64,000 bases of DNA from Syngnathus acus. Lineage: Eukaryota > Chordata > Actinopteri > Syngnathiformes > Syngnathidae. The stretch spans positions 13,374,286 through 13,438,285 of the forward strand of contig NC_051100.1 of the NCBI RefSeq assembly GCF_901709675.1, given 5' to 3'. Each line of letters starts with the position of its first letter. Position 1 is the first letter of the stretch. The position numbers were made by a program, and so were the translations under genes. Below the pieces are notes generated by a model. The model was not told the DNA's origin and ran no database searches. It saw only the letters and a list, made by a program, of their open reading frames with translations. Of the stretch, positions 12,600 through 25,628 are shown in pieces.

Positions 12600-13160
12600 G
12601 CGGTTCATCGTAACTGAGTAAGGTTCATCATACACAGGTGCGCGCTGCCCGATCATCACATGGCTCTATATGCTTTTTGTGATGGCATTGCGTGGTTTCG
12701 TATTGCCATGTGGTACTGTATTTTTGTTGCTGTTGTTGTATTTCGACATGATTGTGTTTTCTTGTGTAGTGCCCTACAGATTGTTTTATAATATTTGTAA
12801 ATAGGGCCGGTGTACTGCCGGGCTGACTGGAACCGTGACAAAAACTTCTTGTTTGTGGTTTTGCTGCCAGATATCCCAGAAATACTTGTATTCGATTTGT
12901 GTTTTACAATATACCACGATTATTGTAATAATTGAATTATTTGTCGTTGTTTCCCTCCATTAATCAAGGAATGAAATACAAACAAAACATGTTTCCATCT
13001 ATTTTCATGTGACATCCGCTTTTGTGTCGCCGTGCTTGTCACTTTATCTTCAAGTGGTTGCGTTTGCTCATCCTGCTTCTCCCCGGTGGTCATGTGTCTC
13101 TGCCAGGAGGGGGCGCCAAGACCCACTTCAGTCGTCCGTCCACTCAAAAGAGTTGACTGA
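12600..13160. other. 3' flank of slc30a6, nothing recognised
   Basis: Unique-looking AT-rich sequence between the poly(A) signal and the TA repeat at 13162. No conserved coding signal was found on either strand. Confidence 0.6.
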
Positions 13161-13186
13161 CATATATATATATATATATATATATA

Positions 13187-14775
13187 TGTCTCAGAAAATT
13201 AGAATATTGTGATAAAGTTCTTTATTTTCTGTAATGCAATTAAAAAAACAAAAATGTCATACATTCTGGATTCATTACAAATCAACTGAAATATTGCAAG
13301 CCTTTTATTATTGCGGAGTATGACTTACAGCTTAAAAAAATGCAAAAATCCTATCTCAAAAAATTTTAATATTTCCTCAGACCAAGTAAAAAAAGATTTA
13401 AAACAGCTAAACAAAATCAAACATTTGAAAATGTCCATTAATGCACTCAGTACTTGGTTGGGAATCCTTTTGCACGGATTACTGCATCAATGCGGCGTGG
13501 CATGGAGGCAATCAGCCAGTGGCATTGCTGAGGTGTTATGGATGCCCAGGATGCTTCAATAGCGGCCTTTAGCTCATTTGCATAGTTGGGTCTGGTGTCT
13601 TTCAGCTTCTTCTTCACAATACCCCACTAATTCTCTATGGGGTTCAGGTCAGGGGAATTGGCAGGCCAATCGAGGACAGTAATGCCATGGTCAGTACACC
13701 ATTTACAGGTGGTTTTGGAACTGTGGGCAGGTGCCAGATCATGCTGGAAAAGGAAATCATCATCTCCATAGAGCTTTTCAGCAGACGGAAGCATGTAGTG
13801 CTCTAAAATCTCTTGGTACACAGCTGCATTTACTCTGGACTTGATGAAACACAGTGGACCAACACCAGCAGCTGACTGGCTCCCCAAACCATCCCTGACT
13901 GGGAACTTTACACTGGATTTCAAGCAACTTGGATTTTGCTCCTCTCCAGCCTTTCTCCAGACTCTGGCGCCTTGACTTCCAAATGAAATACAAAACTTGC
14001 TTTCGTCTGAAAAGAGGACTTTGGACCACTCTGCAACTGTCCAGTGCTTCTTTTCCATAGCCCAAGTGAGACGCTTTTTCCGTTGTCTTGAGTTCAGAAG
14101 TGGCTTGACCATGGGAATACGGCTATTGTAGCCCATTTCCCGGACACGTCTGTGAACAGTGGCTTTTGATACCTGGGCTTCAGCTTCAGTCCACTGTCTA
14201 TGAAGCTCCCCCAAATTCTGGAAGCGACTCTTCTTCACAATGCTGTTAAGGCTGCGGTCATCTCTCTTGGTTGTGCAGCGTTTCCTGCCACATTTCCCCC
14301 TTCCCACAGACTTTTTGTGGATGTGCTTTGAACCTGCACTCTGTGAACAGCTTGCTCTTCGAGAAATTCCTTTTTGTGTCTTACCCTCTTGATGGAGAGT
14401 GTCAATGATGGTCCTCTGGACAGCAGTCAGATCAGCAGTCTTCCCCATACTTGTGATTTAGTTTACTGAACCAAACTGAGTGTTTTTCAAGGCTCAGGAA
14501 ACCCTTGCAGGTGTTTCGAGTTAATTAGACCATTCAAGTCATTAGTTGAATACCCTACTAGTATACTTTTTCATGATATTCTAATATTTTGGGATAGGAT
14601 ATTTGAGTTTTCTTAAACTGTATGGCATAATCAGCAATATTAAAATAATAAAAGGCTTGCAATATTTTAGTTGGGTTGTAATGAATCCAGAATGTATGAC
14701 ATTTTTGTTTTTTTAATTGCATTACAGAAAATACAGAACTTTATCACAATATTCAAATTTTCTGAGACAGTCCTG
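13187..14775 (-). mobile_element. Tc1-like transposon with IR/DR-type ends (inactive)
   Basis: Inverted repeats of about 200 bp (left about 13187-13380, right about 14569-14775) enclose one transposase reading frame on the minus strand. Each inverted repeat contains two versions of a TCTCARAAAATT..AATATT motif: outer at about 13189 and 14745-14770, inner at about 13354-13378 and 14571-14598. This is the IR/DR layout known from fish Tc1 elements such as Sleeping Beauty. The right end reads CAGTCCTG followed by TA. The left end lacks the matching outermost bases: a (TA)n run at 13162-13187 joins directly to TGTCTCAG. The element is therefore both terminally eroded and mutated in its gene. Confidence 0.92.
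13447..14448 (-). pseudogene. Tc1-like transposase pseudogene
   Basis: A 334-codon frame, close to the usual 340 residues for Tc1 transposases. It runs from MGKTADLTAVQR at 14448 to a stop at 13447-13449, with an in-frame TAG at 13627-13629 directly after DLNPIEN. The N-terminal paired-like DNA-binding region occupies about residues 1-110. The DDE catalytic region shows DESKF, then D in HDLAPAH, then E in NPIEN, so the third catalytic residue is read just before the stop. Between about codons 170 and 182 the sequence reads out of frame: the usual V-W-G block is encoded in a neighbouring frame, as if a one-base gain and a one-base loss lie close together. These lesions predict no active product. 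Confidence 0.92.
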
Positions 14776-14824
14776 TATATATGATATATATCTGCAGATA
14801 TGTATATATGCATATGTATATATC

Positions 14825-14924
<100 letters not shown>

Positions 14925-15044
14925 CGTTACGGTGTGCCCGTTATTTTGCAATTAGACAATATTTAATGGTATAAATGTGCGTTTTTTTTCAAATTCCCTT
15001 TGCTTCGTCCATCATCGTCATTTCTCTTGTGTTGCTGTGGGTGC

Positions 15045-15375
15045 ATGCCGCTGAAGACATCCGCCTCACAGTGCAGATGTCGCGGGTAGTGGGTTCAAAG
15101 CCAGGCTCTCTCTCTCTGGGCTCCCTGTGCCTGCGTGGGCTCTCTCTGTCTACTATGGGTTCCCCTTACTTTCAAGACTTGGTCGCAAAAATGAGAACTC
15201 CCCCATAGGTGTGAATGTTAGCTGGGATGTTTGCTTTACTGCAGTCTGTCAACCCTGTGATTCGCGGGCGACCCTATCAGGGCGTCCGTCTCTCACTCAA
15301 AGTCAGGCGGGAGAGGCTCCAGCACGTCACGAGGAGAAGTGCTACAGAAAATGCAAATTGCATGCAATGTTGGAC
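15045..15375 (+). repeat. Old degenerate copy of the L2-tailed SINE
   Basis: Diagnostic pieces are in the same order as in the intact SINE at 49608-49968: CCGCCTCACAGTGCAGATG, then GGGTTCAAAGCC, then a CTCCCTGTGCCTGCGTGGG block, then GGCTCCAGCACGTCACGAGG, then ACAGAAAATG. Many substitutions and gaps indicate an old insertion. Confidence 0.6.
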
Positions 15376-17299
15376 GGATATTGCCTCCTTGTGCGAGAAC
15401 GCATATTGGGCTGCGTGTGCGGCTTGGGCAGCCACGCCGAAGTGGGCGTACTAGAGCACATAGGTTGACGTTGATTGCCGTACTTCTTCGACGCAGACAC
15501 CTTGCTAGCAATCCTTTAATTGGACCTTGTTGGGCTAATTGCTGAGCTCATCAATTGCCATTGAATCCAAAACTCCCGAACGGAACAGACTTCAACTACA
15601 AAAAGTCAAGACAATTGATCAAACCTTTTTAAGTTTTATCTCGAATGGGATGGGACCACAAGACGTGTAATTCAAATGTCGAATCAAAAACGAGACTTTG
15701 AACCTAAACATTTTGGTTTTCTTGTATCGAACGTGTGCATTTAAAATCTTTGGGCATTGTAGTAAATGAATCTGCAGGTGCCAAACCACATACGCACGCA
15801 ACCATTGTATAGCCCTAAATTAAATTTCTCCTTTTTTTGCACAATACCTATAAATTTATCAGGTAGCATTTTTTAATGACTATTAAAAAGACATAAAATC
15901 TCTAATATTCTCTGTAAGCAGTTGGTGATTGTATTATAGTTTTGTGGTAAAGATGTAAAAAAAATTTTTTTTCCTTCCTTTGTTAATAGCATTTTATTAA
16001 TGGCACTTGTAATGTATGGCTGCTTAATTGTGTGACCTTGACACGTTCATTTGTAGATTTATTTACATAAAGACGATGACATCTGACAACAATTATCAGC
16101 AACGATTTATTTAACTTAGTAGGGAACTGATAAAGATCAACATGCAACACATAGAAATCTTTGGAAATGTTGAAATACAATAACTTGACGGCTGAGCTAT
16201 TTTTTGAGCGGGCTTTGTGGTTTACCTGTTGCCACAGGCACAACGTTCCTGACCCCTGATTTAAAGGGCACATGCGTGTGCATGTTGTGTGTCCATTTCG
16301 ACTACGTGCAGGCGTGTGCATCTGCTTACAATCGTGCTCATCATACTGTGAAAACTCACAAACATGAGCATTTTGGCTCATTGCAAGAGCGATCATCAAA
16401 ATCTATTCTATCTTCACTTTGACCATTTTTTGTCAACGGTGTCGAAGCATGTTTTCCATATTTCATATTTGCTGTGTCAGAACAGGCGCAGTATGCGTGC
16501 CACTCCACCAGGGCGGCGCCATTGTGTTCAGTTTGAACTTCTTGACGTTGACATTGTTTGACACCTCCACGCCTCTTCGCTTAGCAGCCAGCTAAGAGTG
16601 CATGCGCGTGCGCGAGCGTGTCTTTCTGTCTGTGTGAGTGTGATTTGTGTGCCTACGTGTGTGTGTGTTTGTGTGCGTGCGTGTGTGGGGGGGGGGGGGA
16701 GTGTTAGCACGTCAGTGCGCGTGGTTGTCCTAGTGTGTGTGCCGCAAGTCACGTCGGCATTAACGAGTCTCGTTGATGGCGTTTCATCATAGGAAACACA
16801 AACATGAATTGATTGTTGCGCTATGGGCATTGGGCATTGGCTAACACAAGTTGTGTTTTTGTGTGTGCGCGTGAGAGAGAGAGCAAGAGAGAGAGAGAGA
16901 GCGTATGTGTGTGCGTGTGTGTGTGTTTTATGTCCTTTTGAATAGTAAAAGGGCGTTAGAGGTGATGCATGTTTCCACACATGCATAACAGCCTGGGGGG
17001 TGGGGTCATGTGTGTGCAGCCACAGGTCTCATGACACAAAGATGGCCACTGCCTGGGAGGAAGAACACTGCAAAGGGTTTTCTTGTCAATGGTGCGCTTG
17101 AAACAGCAGCAAAATGTCCACGCACAAATTGTTCCTTCTTACTCGCTGCTGTCTTTTCATTTTTCTTTGTACCGATTTCTTGCTCGTTGGGCGGGGGGCT
17201 GCCAAACAACTCGGCGTCTCTCAACATGATGTTTGTTTGTTGATTGTGATCAACGTTGCAGTATTCCAGCGGTACACCCAAGGTAGGCCTACACACAAA
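15376..17299. other. Intergenic, microsatellite-bearing, no gene recognised
   Basis: Mostly AT-rich sequence with no codon bias on either strand. A GTGC/GT run with a poly(G) tract lies at about 16600-16735, and a GA/GT run at about 16866-16930. A GGCGGCGCCATTG segment near 16513 is the only GC-rich island. Confidence 0.6.
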
Positions 17300-19382
17300 T
17301 ATCGTATTGGCCCGAATATAAGACGACCCTGATTATAAGACGACCCCCTCTTTTTCAAGACTCGTTTGAAGACTTATTGAACACGAAATTTAATTTTTAT
17401 ACAGAAAATAATTACACTACATCATAAACAAATGATAACACTATATTCGAGAGAAAAAGCATGTTATTTTGCCTCATCCAAATCATGCAAAAACTGTCTA
17501 TATCGCATCTTAATATCTGAACATTTAAATATGTAAACTAAAGTGCAATCAGATTTGTAAATGAATGGCTTCTGGTTTTTCAAATGTAAATAAATCAATC
17601 TACTGTGATAAATCAACAAAATTGCAATAACTGCATTAACCATCAAAGTGAAGTCTAACTAACTGTAGTCTTGAAACAAATCTGAATAACGAAAAACATT
17701 GCAATAAAATAATGCAAACTGCTACCGCTATTGTTGGGGAGCCTGAGGACTGTATAAGGCAGGCATGGACAAACGACGGCCCGCGGGCTACATCTGGCCC
17801 ACGGGGTCGTTTAATCCGGCCCGCCAAACCTCAATAAATTGAATTATGAAACATTTCTTTTGTAATTTTCCCTGCAATGACTGTGTTTCCCCAGTAGATG
17901 GGGAAACGCCCGCCCGCGCATTTACTCCCGGAAGCCGTGTCAGAAAGATCTTTGCACACTCACAAGTGCATGTACGTACTCAGTTGTACGGACCCGGCGC
18001 ACTCCGCGCTCTATTTCTATCAGTGCCGAATTTCGAGTGTGAGCTGTGACGTCAGCATTCTCGTAATTCGCGCGCTGAGCTTTCAGATACAGTTTTACGC
18101 TAAAGCCACGCACGCACAAACCTTCCCCTGGAATCCTTCCATTAAAATGAGTGGCCCAAGGAGAAGAAAGTGTTTAAAAAAAGAGTGGACAATTTGGCTC
18201 TACCGACGCGTGTGAGCAGACGTTCAGCCATGTGAACATCAACAAAGCCCCGTCACAGATCTAGGTTAACGGACCAACACCTCGGCTCTATCCTAAGAAT
18301 TGCCACAACAAATTTTACTCCAGACGATGATGCACTAGCAAAAAAAGGGAGACCGACAACACTGTTCCCACTGAAAATGAAGGGGAGTTTCTCTAGTTTG
18401 TTGTAAAAAAAAAAAAGCATTATAAAAATAATTTGTACAAATAGCAGGGATTGAAACTAGCAACCATTCTCATTTTCAAACAATGCAGGATGCTCAAGGA
18501 CATTGATGCACCACCTGTTTGCGACTAATCTTAACTTTTAAAGGTTTTAAGGACGACTTTAAGGAAGTGTTTCCCGTTTCCTCACCTCTGTCACCAGGTG
18601 TTTGTGAGTTAAAGCTCTGCTCCGATTTTCAGATATCCGTCACCATGTTACCGTTTTGATTCTTTATTACTTTATTTAGATGTATTCTTTCAGTGATTCT
18701 TCAAGATGATGTATTTGGTCAGAATGTCTGCTGTTTTATGTGATTTCGCCACATAAGATAAACATCTTTCATAAATCTGACCTGCAGCCGCTGAAGTGAT
18801 GGAAACTGTTATTCATAATAACAGTGTCGTATTTAATGAGAATCACTGATAGTAGTCTTTGGGTGAAATATTTTGTTTAATGCTGTTAATAAATGCATTT
18901 GTTTTCAAAAAGCTTTTTTTCGAATATCCATGCTTACCTACTAAAGGCCAAAACCTTTTATGCAATGACCTTTACATGTCATTTATAATTCTTCACACAA
19001 ACACTACATCCATCTGCTCCTGGTTCGGCCCCCCAGTCAAAATTTAGAACCCAATTCGGCCCGCAAGTCAAAAAGTTTGCCCACCCCTGGTATAGGGAGT
19101 TGGCTCGGATGGTTATGCTCTTTTCGCCCCCGGGTGTCGGTCAGAACACAGGAGGGAAGACGTGGTTCAGTTTTGATTGCTTTACTGAGTTATTGGCAAA
19201 AACGTAACAGGCACTGTGGCTCGTAGGGGCATACGGGCAAACTGGCAAAAGGGTATAAGCACACGTTTGGTCGTAAGGATGTGAGAGCAAGTGTGTGTAG
19301 TGTACGTGGGTGAGTCTTTGGGTGTGTGAATGTGATTCTTGTGTGTGTGATTATTGTATGAAGCGTGTGAAGGGTGTGTGAG

Positions 19383-19424
<42 letters not shown>

Positions 19425-20139
19425 TATGTGTGTGGTGCGTGGTTCTGCAACAGACAGAAATACAGCACGTAAGTCAACGCTCAACTTCTGAGTTCACACA
19501 ACACGAGCAGACGGCACACATTACATAACTAACTGCGCGTAACGGTTCCGCGATACTAAATAACTATGAATGAAATAGTCTCTGCAACACGCCAAACATA
19601 AGTCATCGAGACAACAATATACATTTGCTGGCGACCGTTAGTCGTCGTGCCACTTAAAGAAGCGTGCCGAAGCTAACAATCAAACGGCGCACACACGAAA
19701 CAAACCGCAATCAGACAAATGGCACAACAGTAGACAGTAGTAACAATGAAATGTATATCCTCACTTTGTGTCAAAGATGCACACGATCACAGCAACATAC
19801 TCAGTCGATACCAGCAACCTTTAACTTACCGCTGCGCACAAGCTCCAACAATCGCGATAAGCTGAGGTAACTCACGCGAGACTTAAGGCGCGTTGACTTT
19901 ACTGTCCAACATTTTAACATCAATATAGGAACCTTTCTGACAGTTATTTTTCTTTTTCTTCTTTGTGACAACTGTTCGCGTTGGCCTGGGGAGTTAAGTT
20001 CAGCATTCGCTTTAAAGATATCTGGCGCGTCTAGCGTTGTGTGTGTCTAGACTCTAGACCCCGAATGTAAGACGACCCCCACTTTTTCAGTCTTATTTAA
20101 ATGCAAAAAACATCGTCTTATATTCGGGCCAATACGGTA
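17300..20139. mobile_element. TACCGTATTGG-ended element, copy 1 (interrupted by a hAT)
   Basis: The left end TATCGTATTGGCCCGAATAT and right end ATATTCGGGCCAATACGGTA are inverted repeats. A direct sub-repeat (CGAATRTAAGACGACCC) follows each end. The interior matches copy 2 at 46561-49105 in the same order, including the segment around GGCTTCTGGTTTTTCAAATG, the GGTGTCGGTCAGAACACAGG block and the terminal TCTAGACCCCGAATGTAAG block. No transposase is recognised, so it is probably non-autonomous. The superfamily is uncertain; the terminal TA suggests a TA target. It is split by a hAT element at 17760-19089 and carries a GT microsatellite at about 19390-19440. Confidence 0.85.
17760..19089. mobile_element. 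Internally deleted hAT element nested in copy 1
   Basis: The ends CAGGCATGGACAAACG and GTTTGCCCACCCCTG are hAT-type inverted repeats. The flanking 8-mers GTATAAGG (17752-17759) and GTATAGGG (19090-19097) differ by one base. The matching position in copy 2 (near 47354) has no insertion. Inside, only scraps of a hAT transposase survive: a start-like MSGPRRRKC near 18148 and a CEQTFSHVNINKA dimerisation-domain scrap near 18211-18250. A related end appears at 63759-64000 in the opposite orientation. Confidence 0.9.
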
Positions 20140-21220
20140 TGTTTTTGTACACACGTTCGCCGACCACATACTAGCGTCATTGCCAAAGTCATTGTTCAAT
20201 ATTTTGGGGAAATCAAGGGGAAAAAAACCAAACATCTCCAGAACACAGATGTTGGTCCTATTTTTAATCAATATTGTAACAAATACAGACCCAAAATCCA
20301 AATAACAAAGTTACTTGTATGAAATCTCAGGGATGGAGGGAACGCTATGCAAGCCAAGTAAGGTGCACATTGAGACAAATTTCCACCTTTTTAGCTCTGC
20401 TTCTTTGCAACAGGGAACCCGAGCACCTCGGCTACTTGAACTGTCCCAAAAGGGTCCAGCCGTATCATGCCAAGTACTCTCGCGATCCCTGTCTGGGATG
20501 AAGAGGCCAGCAAGGCGGTCCTCGCGCCCCTTAGTCAACCATCACCAACCTAGCCATGTCGTTGTGTTGCGTAGTATCAACGTGTGAATGTTGCCCAACC
20601 TTCTGAAACATGTTTCAGATTCTAATGTTGCGCAATGTGCTAACACAACGGCCCATGACATGTGACGTTTGCACGAGAGGAATGTGCCGCTTGAAAATCA
20701 TCTTGACGGCCGATCTGACGTCATCTCCGCTTGTTGCTCCAAATTCAAACCGTCTCCTACGATTACTTTTTTGAAGCGCCCAAAGAAAGGGAAAGGAGAG
20801 GCCATGCCGTATGTTCTTGTCTAGTGGCGTGATCGAGAGGTTGCTTCTCGCTTGTCGCTCCACTGCAAGCTCCAAATGGAAACGTGCACGCGTTGGAAAA
20901 CATTTGGCCACACAGCGCTTTCTATGTCTCAATTTCAATGCCCCATTGCTGTTTTTCGGGGATCAGATGGTGCCAATCAAAACACACACACACACACACA
21001 CACACTCGTGTGGCGATTTTACAGCCTTTCATAAGACTTGGCCTAATTTTAACTGCAATTAAATTTGCGCATTCAGCCTAAGAAAAATCATTTGTATAAA
21101 TACAGAAAGTGTACAATTTGTGTCATTCAACAAATGCTTTTTTTGCTGTCCTCAAGTGGCCCTGAGAACACAACAATTGAAAATGATGTAAAAATTCATT
21201 GTCATCATGAGTCACACGCT
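20140..21220. other. Intergenic, no gene recognised
   Basis: Mixed-composition sequence with a short CA run at about 20984-21006. Several 60-100 codon frames exist on both strands but lack codon bias, splice context or family motifs. Confidence 0.55.
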
Positions 21221-21224
21221 TGAT

Positions 21225-21575
21225 GCTGCTGACGACAATTATACGAATAATAACGATAATTTTGATCATATTAGTAATAATGAAAACAGTATAATAATAG
21301 TGATAATAATAAGAAAAAGAATAATGATGATAATAATAATAATGATAACAATAATAATAATAGTAATGACAATTACTATGATAGTGATGATGATAATAAT
21401 AATAGCAGCGATGATAATGATGATGATAAAAATAATAATAATAATAATAATATAGCGATAATAATAATATCAGAAATAAAAATAATAATAGTGGTGATGA
21501 TAATGATATTAGTAGTAATAATAATAATAATAATGATAATACCAATGGCAGTAACAATAACAATAATGCATAGGG
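21225..21575. repeat. Imperfect (ATA/ATG)n triplet-rich block
   Basis: About 350 bp made of ATA, ATG, GTA and ATT triplets. It yields long Ile/Met and Tyr/Ser/Leu-rich frames on both strands that are artefacts of the repeat. Confidence 0.9.
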
Positions 21576-24500
21576 GTGGCCCATCTGGTTTTCCATTCAC
21601 ACATCCTGCTGTACCGTAAACTAGTCAACTATTTTATGATTCATCCCGCAAATAAAAACAAAAATTGGCTCATGTGTGACTTCACTTATGAAATAATACA
21701 CATCGAGTAGCGGCTGCGCTTCATTTGATACTGAATTGTTTCTTTTCTCTTTCATTGAATTGTAAAAATGACATCCAGCCTGAGACAAGTGTCAAATTTA
21801 ATCACCAGCTTGAAGTCTTGGGGGGGTGAAAAGGGAGCCAAAGGACACGCATACCACAATAATCCTAATGATCCATATGGCTTTGTCAGACGAGAGAATT
21901 TTTTAAATGCAAACAAAAGGTAATAATAGTCACTGAGTCGTCCCATTGAGTTCCTATCCTAATTCCAATGGCATTATGTGGCAGCATCCAAAAAGGAGGA
22001 GCTGCTCAGTCATCTTTGTCGCGTCAATTTAGATTAGACTTTTTATTCAATTGTAATTATTAACGTGAATTATGAGGAGCACATATTTGTGCATCATTTC
22101 ATTTTTTAAATAAATGTCTTTTGAAATGTCTTTGAAAATTGACTCTCATTTATGAGTTTGAAATGTAAGCATGCAAAAATTGGAGAACAAAAAGCCGCAA
22201 TGTCAACATTCACAACTTTCTGCTCACTCATTATTCCTTTTTTTTAATTATCATTTTTATTTCTAATGAATGCCATACAAGTCATTAAATTTGAGCTGAG
22301 GCAAACCAAGAGCAAGACGCCAAAGCCGAGGCTCGAAAGTCTGCAAATGATTCAAATGGCACTAAGAGAGTTGAACAGGGAGTCGTTCTCCCTTCCTCGC
22401 CTCGCCTGGCACCGCAGGCACCGTGCTCGTTTTTCCTATCCCATTCAGTGAGGGCTTTGCTTTCGACTTCAGTTGTAACCAAAATGAGAAATTGCATTTT
22501 GAAATCCTATTTATAGTGCACTTTTTTAAAATGAAATAGCTTGAAAATGTTTGATCAAGTTGTTGACTCTGTGTAGTGTTTTGGAAGAAAAAAAACTTCT
22601 TGCTAACTCATTTTTCATTTTTGCTCTTTATTTCTAAATTCTTCATCATGTAAACATTGTCATTTTGATAGAACGCGTTTAAAGCAAACCAGTAGCAGGA
22701 AGCTGGATTGAAGACTAACACTACTGTTAAGGCTGAAGCTAAGATAACACTAAGCCAAAGCGGCATCAAAATTAGCAAAGAAAGACTTGCCTTGAACAAG
22801 AAGCCAGTATCCGCATCTGAATCACAAGCAGAACCAGAACCACCTTCTCAACACATCGACAACAAAGCAGAGGCGGAGTCACCTGCCATCGTCATGACAT
22901 TTCCCAGCCACCATTTTGTCTGCTCAAAATATCTTTTGGGCTTTGCGACCGATCACTCATTCCACCAAACACTTATTCACTCTCGCTGCATACGTGACTG
23001 CTGTGTGTGTGTGTGTGTGTGCTGTCTTTTGTTCTTGTCTTGTTTTTTTTATAGCTTTCACACACACACGCACACCCGCACACACACACACGCACACACA
23101 CACTCTGACCTCGACGTCTATGCTCTAGTGGCCGCCATCTTGTTTCATTAAACCACCTCTGTGTGTGTGTGACCATTGTGTTGGGCCGTCGGGGGCGATT
23201 AGCACAGCTGCAAGTGGGCCCACGCAACACTGTCTCGCTAGGCGATCTGCGGTTGTTGGCGTGCAACAGGAAAGTCACAGCAAAACCTCAGTGCAAGATC
23301 ACGAGCAGCCTTTTTTCAAGAAAATGGCGTCACGTCATAAAAACACAATATCTGCCATTGATCATCCCTTCCGCGGACCAATGAAGGATATCGTTTGTTA
23401 ACAAAAAAATTCTTGTAAGTGGGAAAAAAAAGCAATATCTTTAGTACTGCATTAAAAAAAACTTGCCGTCGCGTTACAATAGGTTTGATTTGCTCCTCCT
23501 CCAAATCTTGTTTTATATGAGTCATCATATAAGAATAAAGTTTCCTTTTCTACAACAAATGTTGAACTAGATCACCAAAAAAGGCATTCAAGATGCCTTA
23601 GAATAAACGAGCGTCCCCATGGATGGGACGCCCCTTGGCTAGCAGCCAGAAAGGCCATTAGTCACGCTGGCCCTGTTAGCGTAGCATAGCGTAGCGTAAC
23701 GTGGCCTTCCTAGTGCATTCCGCCCCCATCATGAAAACGTGAGAGTCTGCGCTCCAATGGAAACATTGGCACAAAAGCCTAATGAGACACTGATGCTCTT
23801 CCCGCTTTTCCTCCCTTTGTCACAACTTGACCACCAATAGATTTCATCTTAGCAGGGGCCCCAGCGTCACTAACGCCATGTGTCAAATGGCAGTCGTTGT
23901 TCTCCGCATGTTTGCTGGCGTCGACGGCACATTTGTTTGAATGTTCTCGAGCTAAACTCGCAGGATTTATTTGATCGCGTCTCGTTTACTTGTGCTTGAG
24001 CTGACCTAAAGCGACGCATCGAATGCAATTGAGGAGGTTGTTAGCTTGTTCGCTAGCGTAGCTGATGAGAAACGTCAAAGTCGCTCCCGTGTGCGTCAGT
24101 TGCTTATTTGCAAGATGGGAATGGTTTGTGATGATGCCAGCTGAATATGCTTGACTCAAAAGGCCAAAGTCCGCAAAGAGCGCATCCGCTTGCCTTCAGC
24201 ATAAAAGCCTCGCGGTCAAATCACGCACCTGAAAGGCAAAGTCCGGCTCACCGGTGGCGCTGTTGCCATTCCAATCAACGTCTCCATTGAGATTTGTCGG
24301 AACAGCCCAAATAACCAAAAGTGTTGGCATCCGGATTGTTTTCTGTTAATGTTCGGGCTCTGTCGCAAATCAAAACAAATTGCATTGAAAATCCTCATTT
24401 GTGGTGTTTATGAACGAATCCAAAATGTACAAAATGTGTAATACCTAATGTGGGGGATCGCGGGGCTTCGGGGATGGCTGCTGGTGGAAGGGACAAGCGT

Positions 24501-25625
24501 GAGGCTCCACTCCCAGTGTCGTTAGAACAACAGTGGGTGTCGGCGGTCGCGCCCGCTGTCCAAGCGTCGGGATGATTGTCAAGTGCTTGCGGAAGGCGCG
24601 ACCTGTTTGCTTAACCTCGTCACCCGCCCCCCGAGGAGAGGTCACAGCCGCGTCCTCGTCTCCCTCCTCTTGCTCCTCTTCCTCCTCCCCTTGTCCCGCG
24701 CTGGCTTCCCACGCCGCGTCGTTACCTCGATTACATCACACGTCATCAAGCACGCCAGGGATTTATCTGGGCCGGCCCGCTTCTGTTGCGCCAGATGTAC
24801 GTCGCACCCCCCCCATCGCACGTAATCCCGACGTGTGCATTCTCCTCCAGAAAGGGCCACTTTGAGGCCGCTGCGGTCGAGTTGCTGCGCACAACCGTGA
24901 GGGCGTGGCCAAAGCCACAGACAGTTTGAAATAAAACAGGAATCAAATGCACACAAAAATCACAAATCAAATTTTGAAGCTATCGTTTTTGATGGATTTT
25001 TGAAGAAAGTCTTATTGTTGTTGTCAATGTCAAGAAAACAAAAATCACATTTCAAAGATCGACGATGCAAATGTCAACCAAAGGAAATGATTTGAGCGTT
25101 TGTGACTCTGGCACCGTCGCCGTTGTCATGTTGCCCAATGTTTCAACAGGATGTAGTCAGCGCCCCCCCAAATTAAGTTTTTTTTTTTTTTTTAATAAGC
25201 ACCTTCAGGCTCTGACCTCTGACCTTCCTGATCAGCGCTTAGCAGTCACGCTACCAGCAAAGCACTTCCTGCTTGACGGCGCCGATTGGTTGCCGATTGG
25301 TTGCCGATTGGCTGATTGCGAGACGCTTTGTTTTGATTGGCGGCTGTGTCCCCTTGGAGGCGGGGCCAAGCGGAACAGCTCACACGGCCGTATGCATCGG
25401 CCACATTTTCCTTTTGAGTTTGATTGTCCTGTGACAATCAGTAATCAGCTCATCTGTCCTTCTGCTTGTCTGTCTGTCTGTCTGTCTGTCTGTCCGCTTT
25501 TGTCTTTTGCTCCTTGTATTTCGGTGTATCACTTTTTTCTGTTCTTTTGAACATCTTCTTCCATCTGTCCCCTTTTATTCCTTCCCTCCAATGCAGCGGC
25601 GCTCCCAATTTAGTTGACAATAAAG
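21576..25625. other. Gene-poor intergenic stretch
   Basis: No exon, element end or RNA gene was recognised. It contains GT/CA runs at about 23005-23025 and 23063-23103, repeated GCGTAGCATAGCGTAGCGTAAC at about 23677-23700, and TGTC tetramers at about 25467-25494. Three tandem TTGGTTGCCGA-type decamers lie at about 25286-25315. Confidence 0.5.
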
Positions 25626-25628
25626 GCA

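Noticed and set aside
21123-21596. 157-codon Tyr/Leu/Ser-rich minus-strand frame
   Set aside because: Encoded by the ATA/ATG triplet block.
24533-24865. 110-codon Ser/Pro-rich frame
   Set aside because: Low-complexity TCCTCC-type sequence with no splice context; not supported as a gene.
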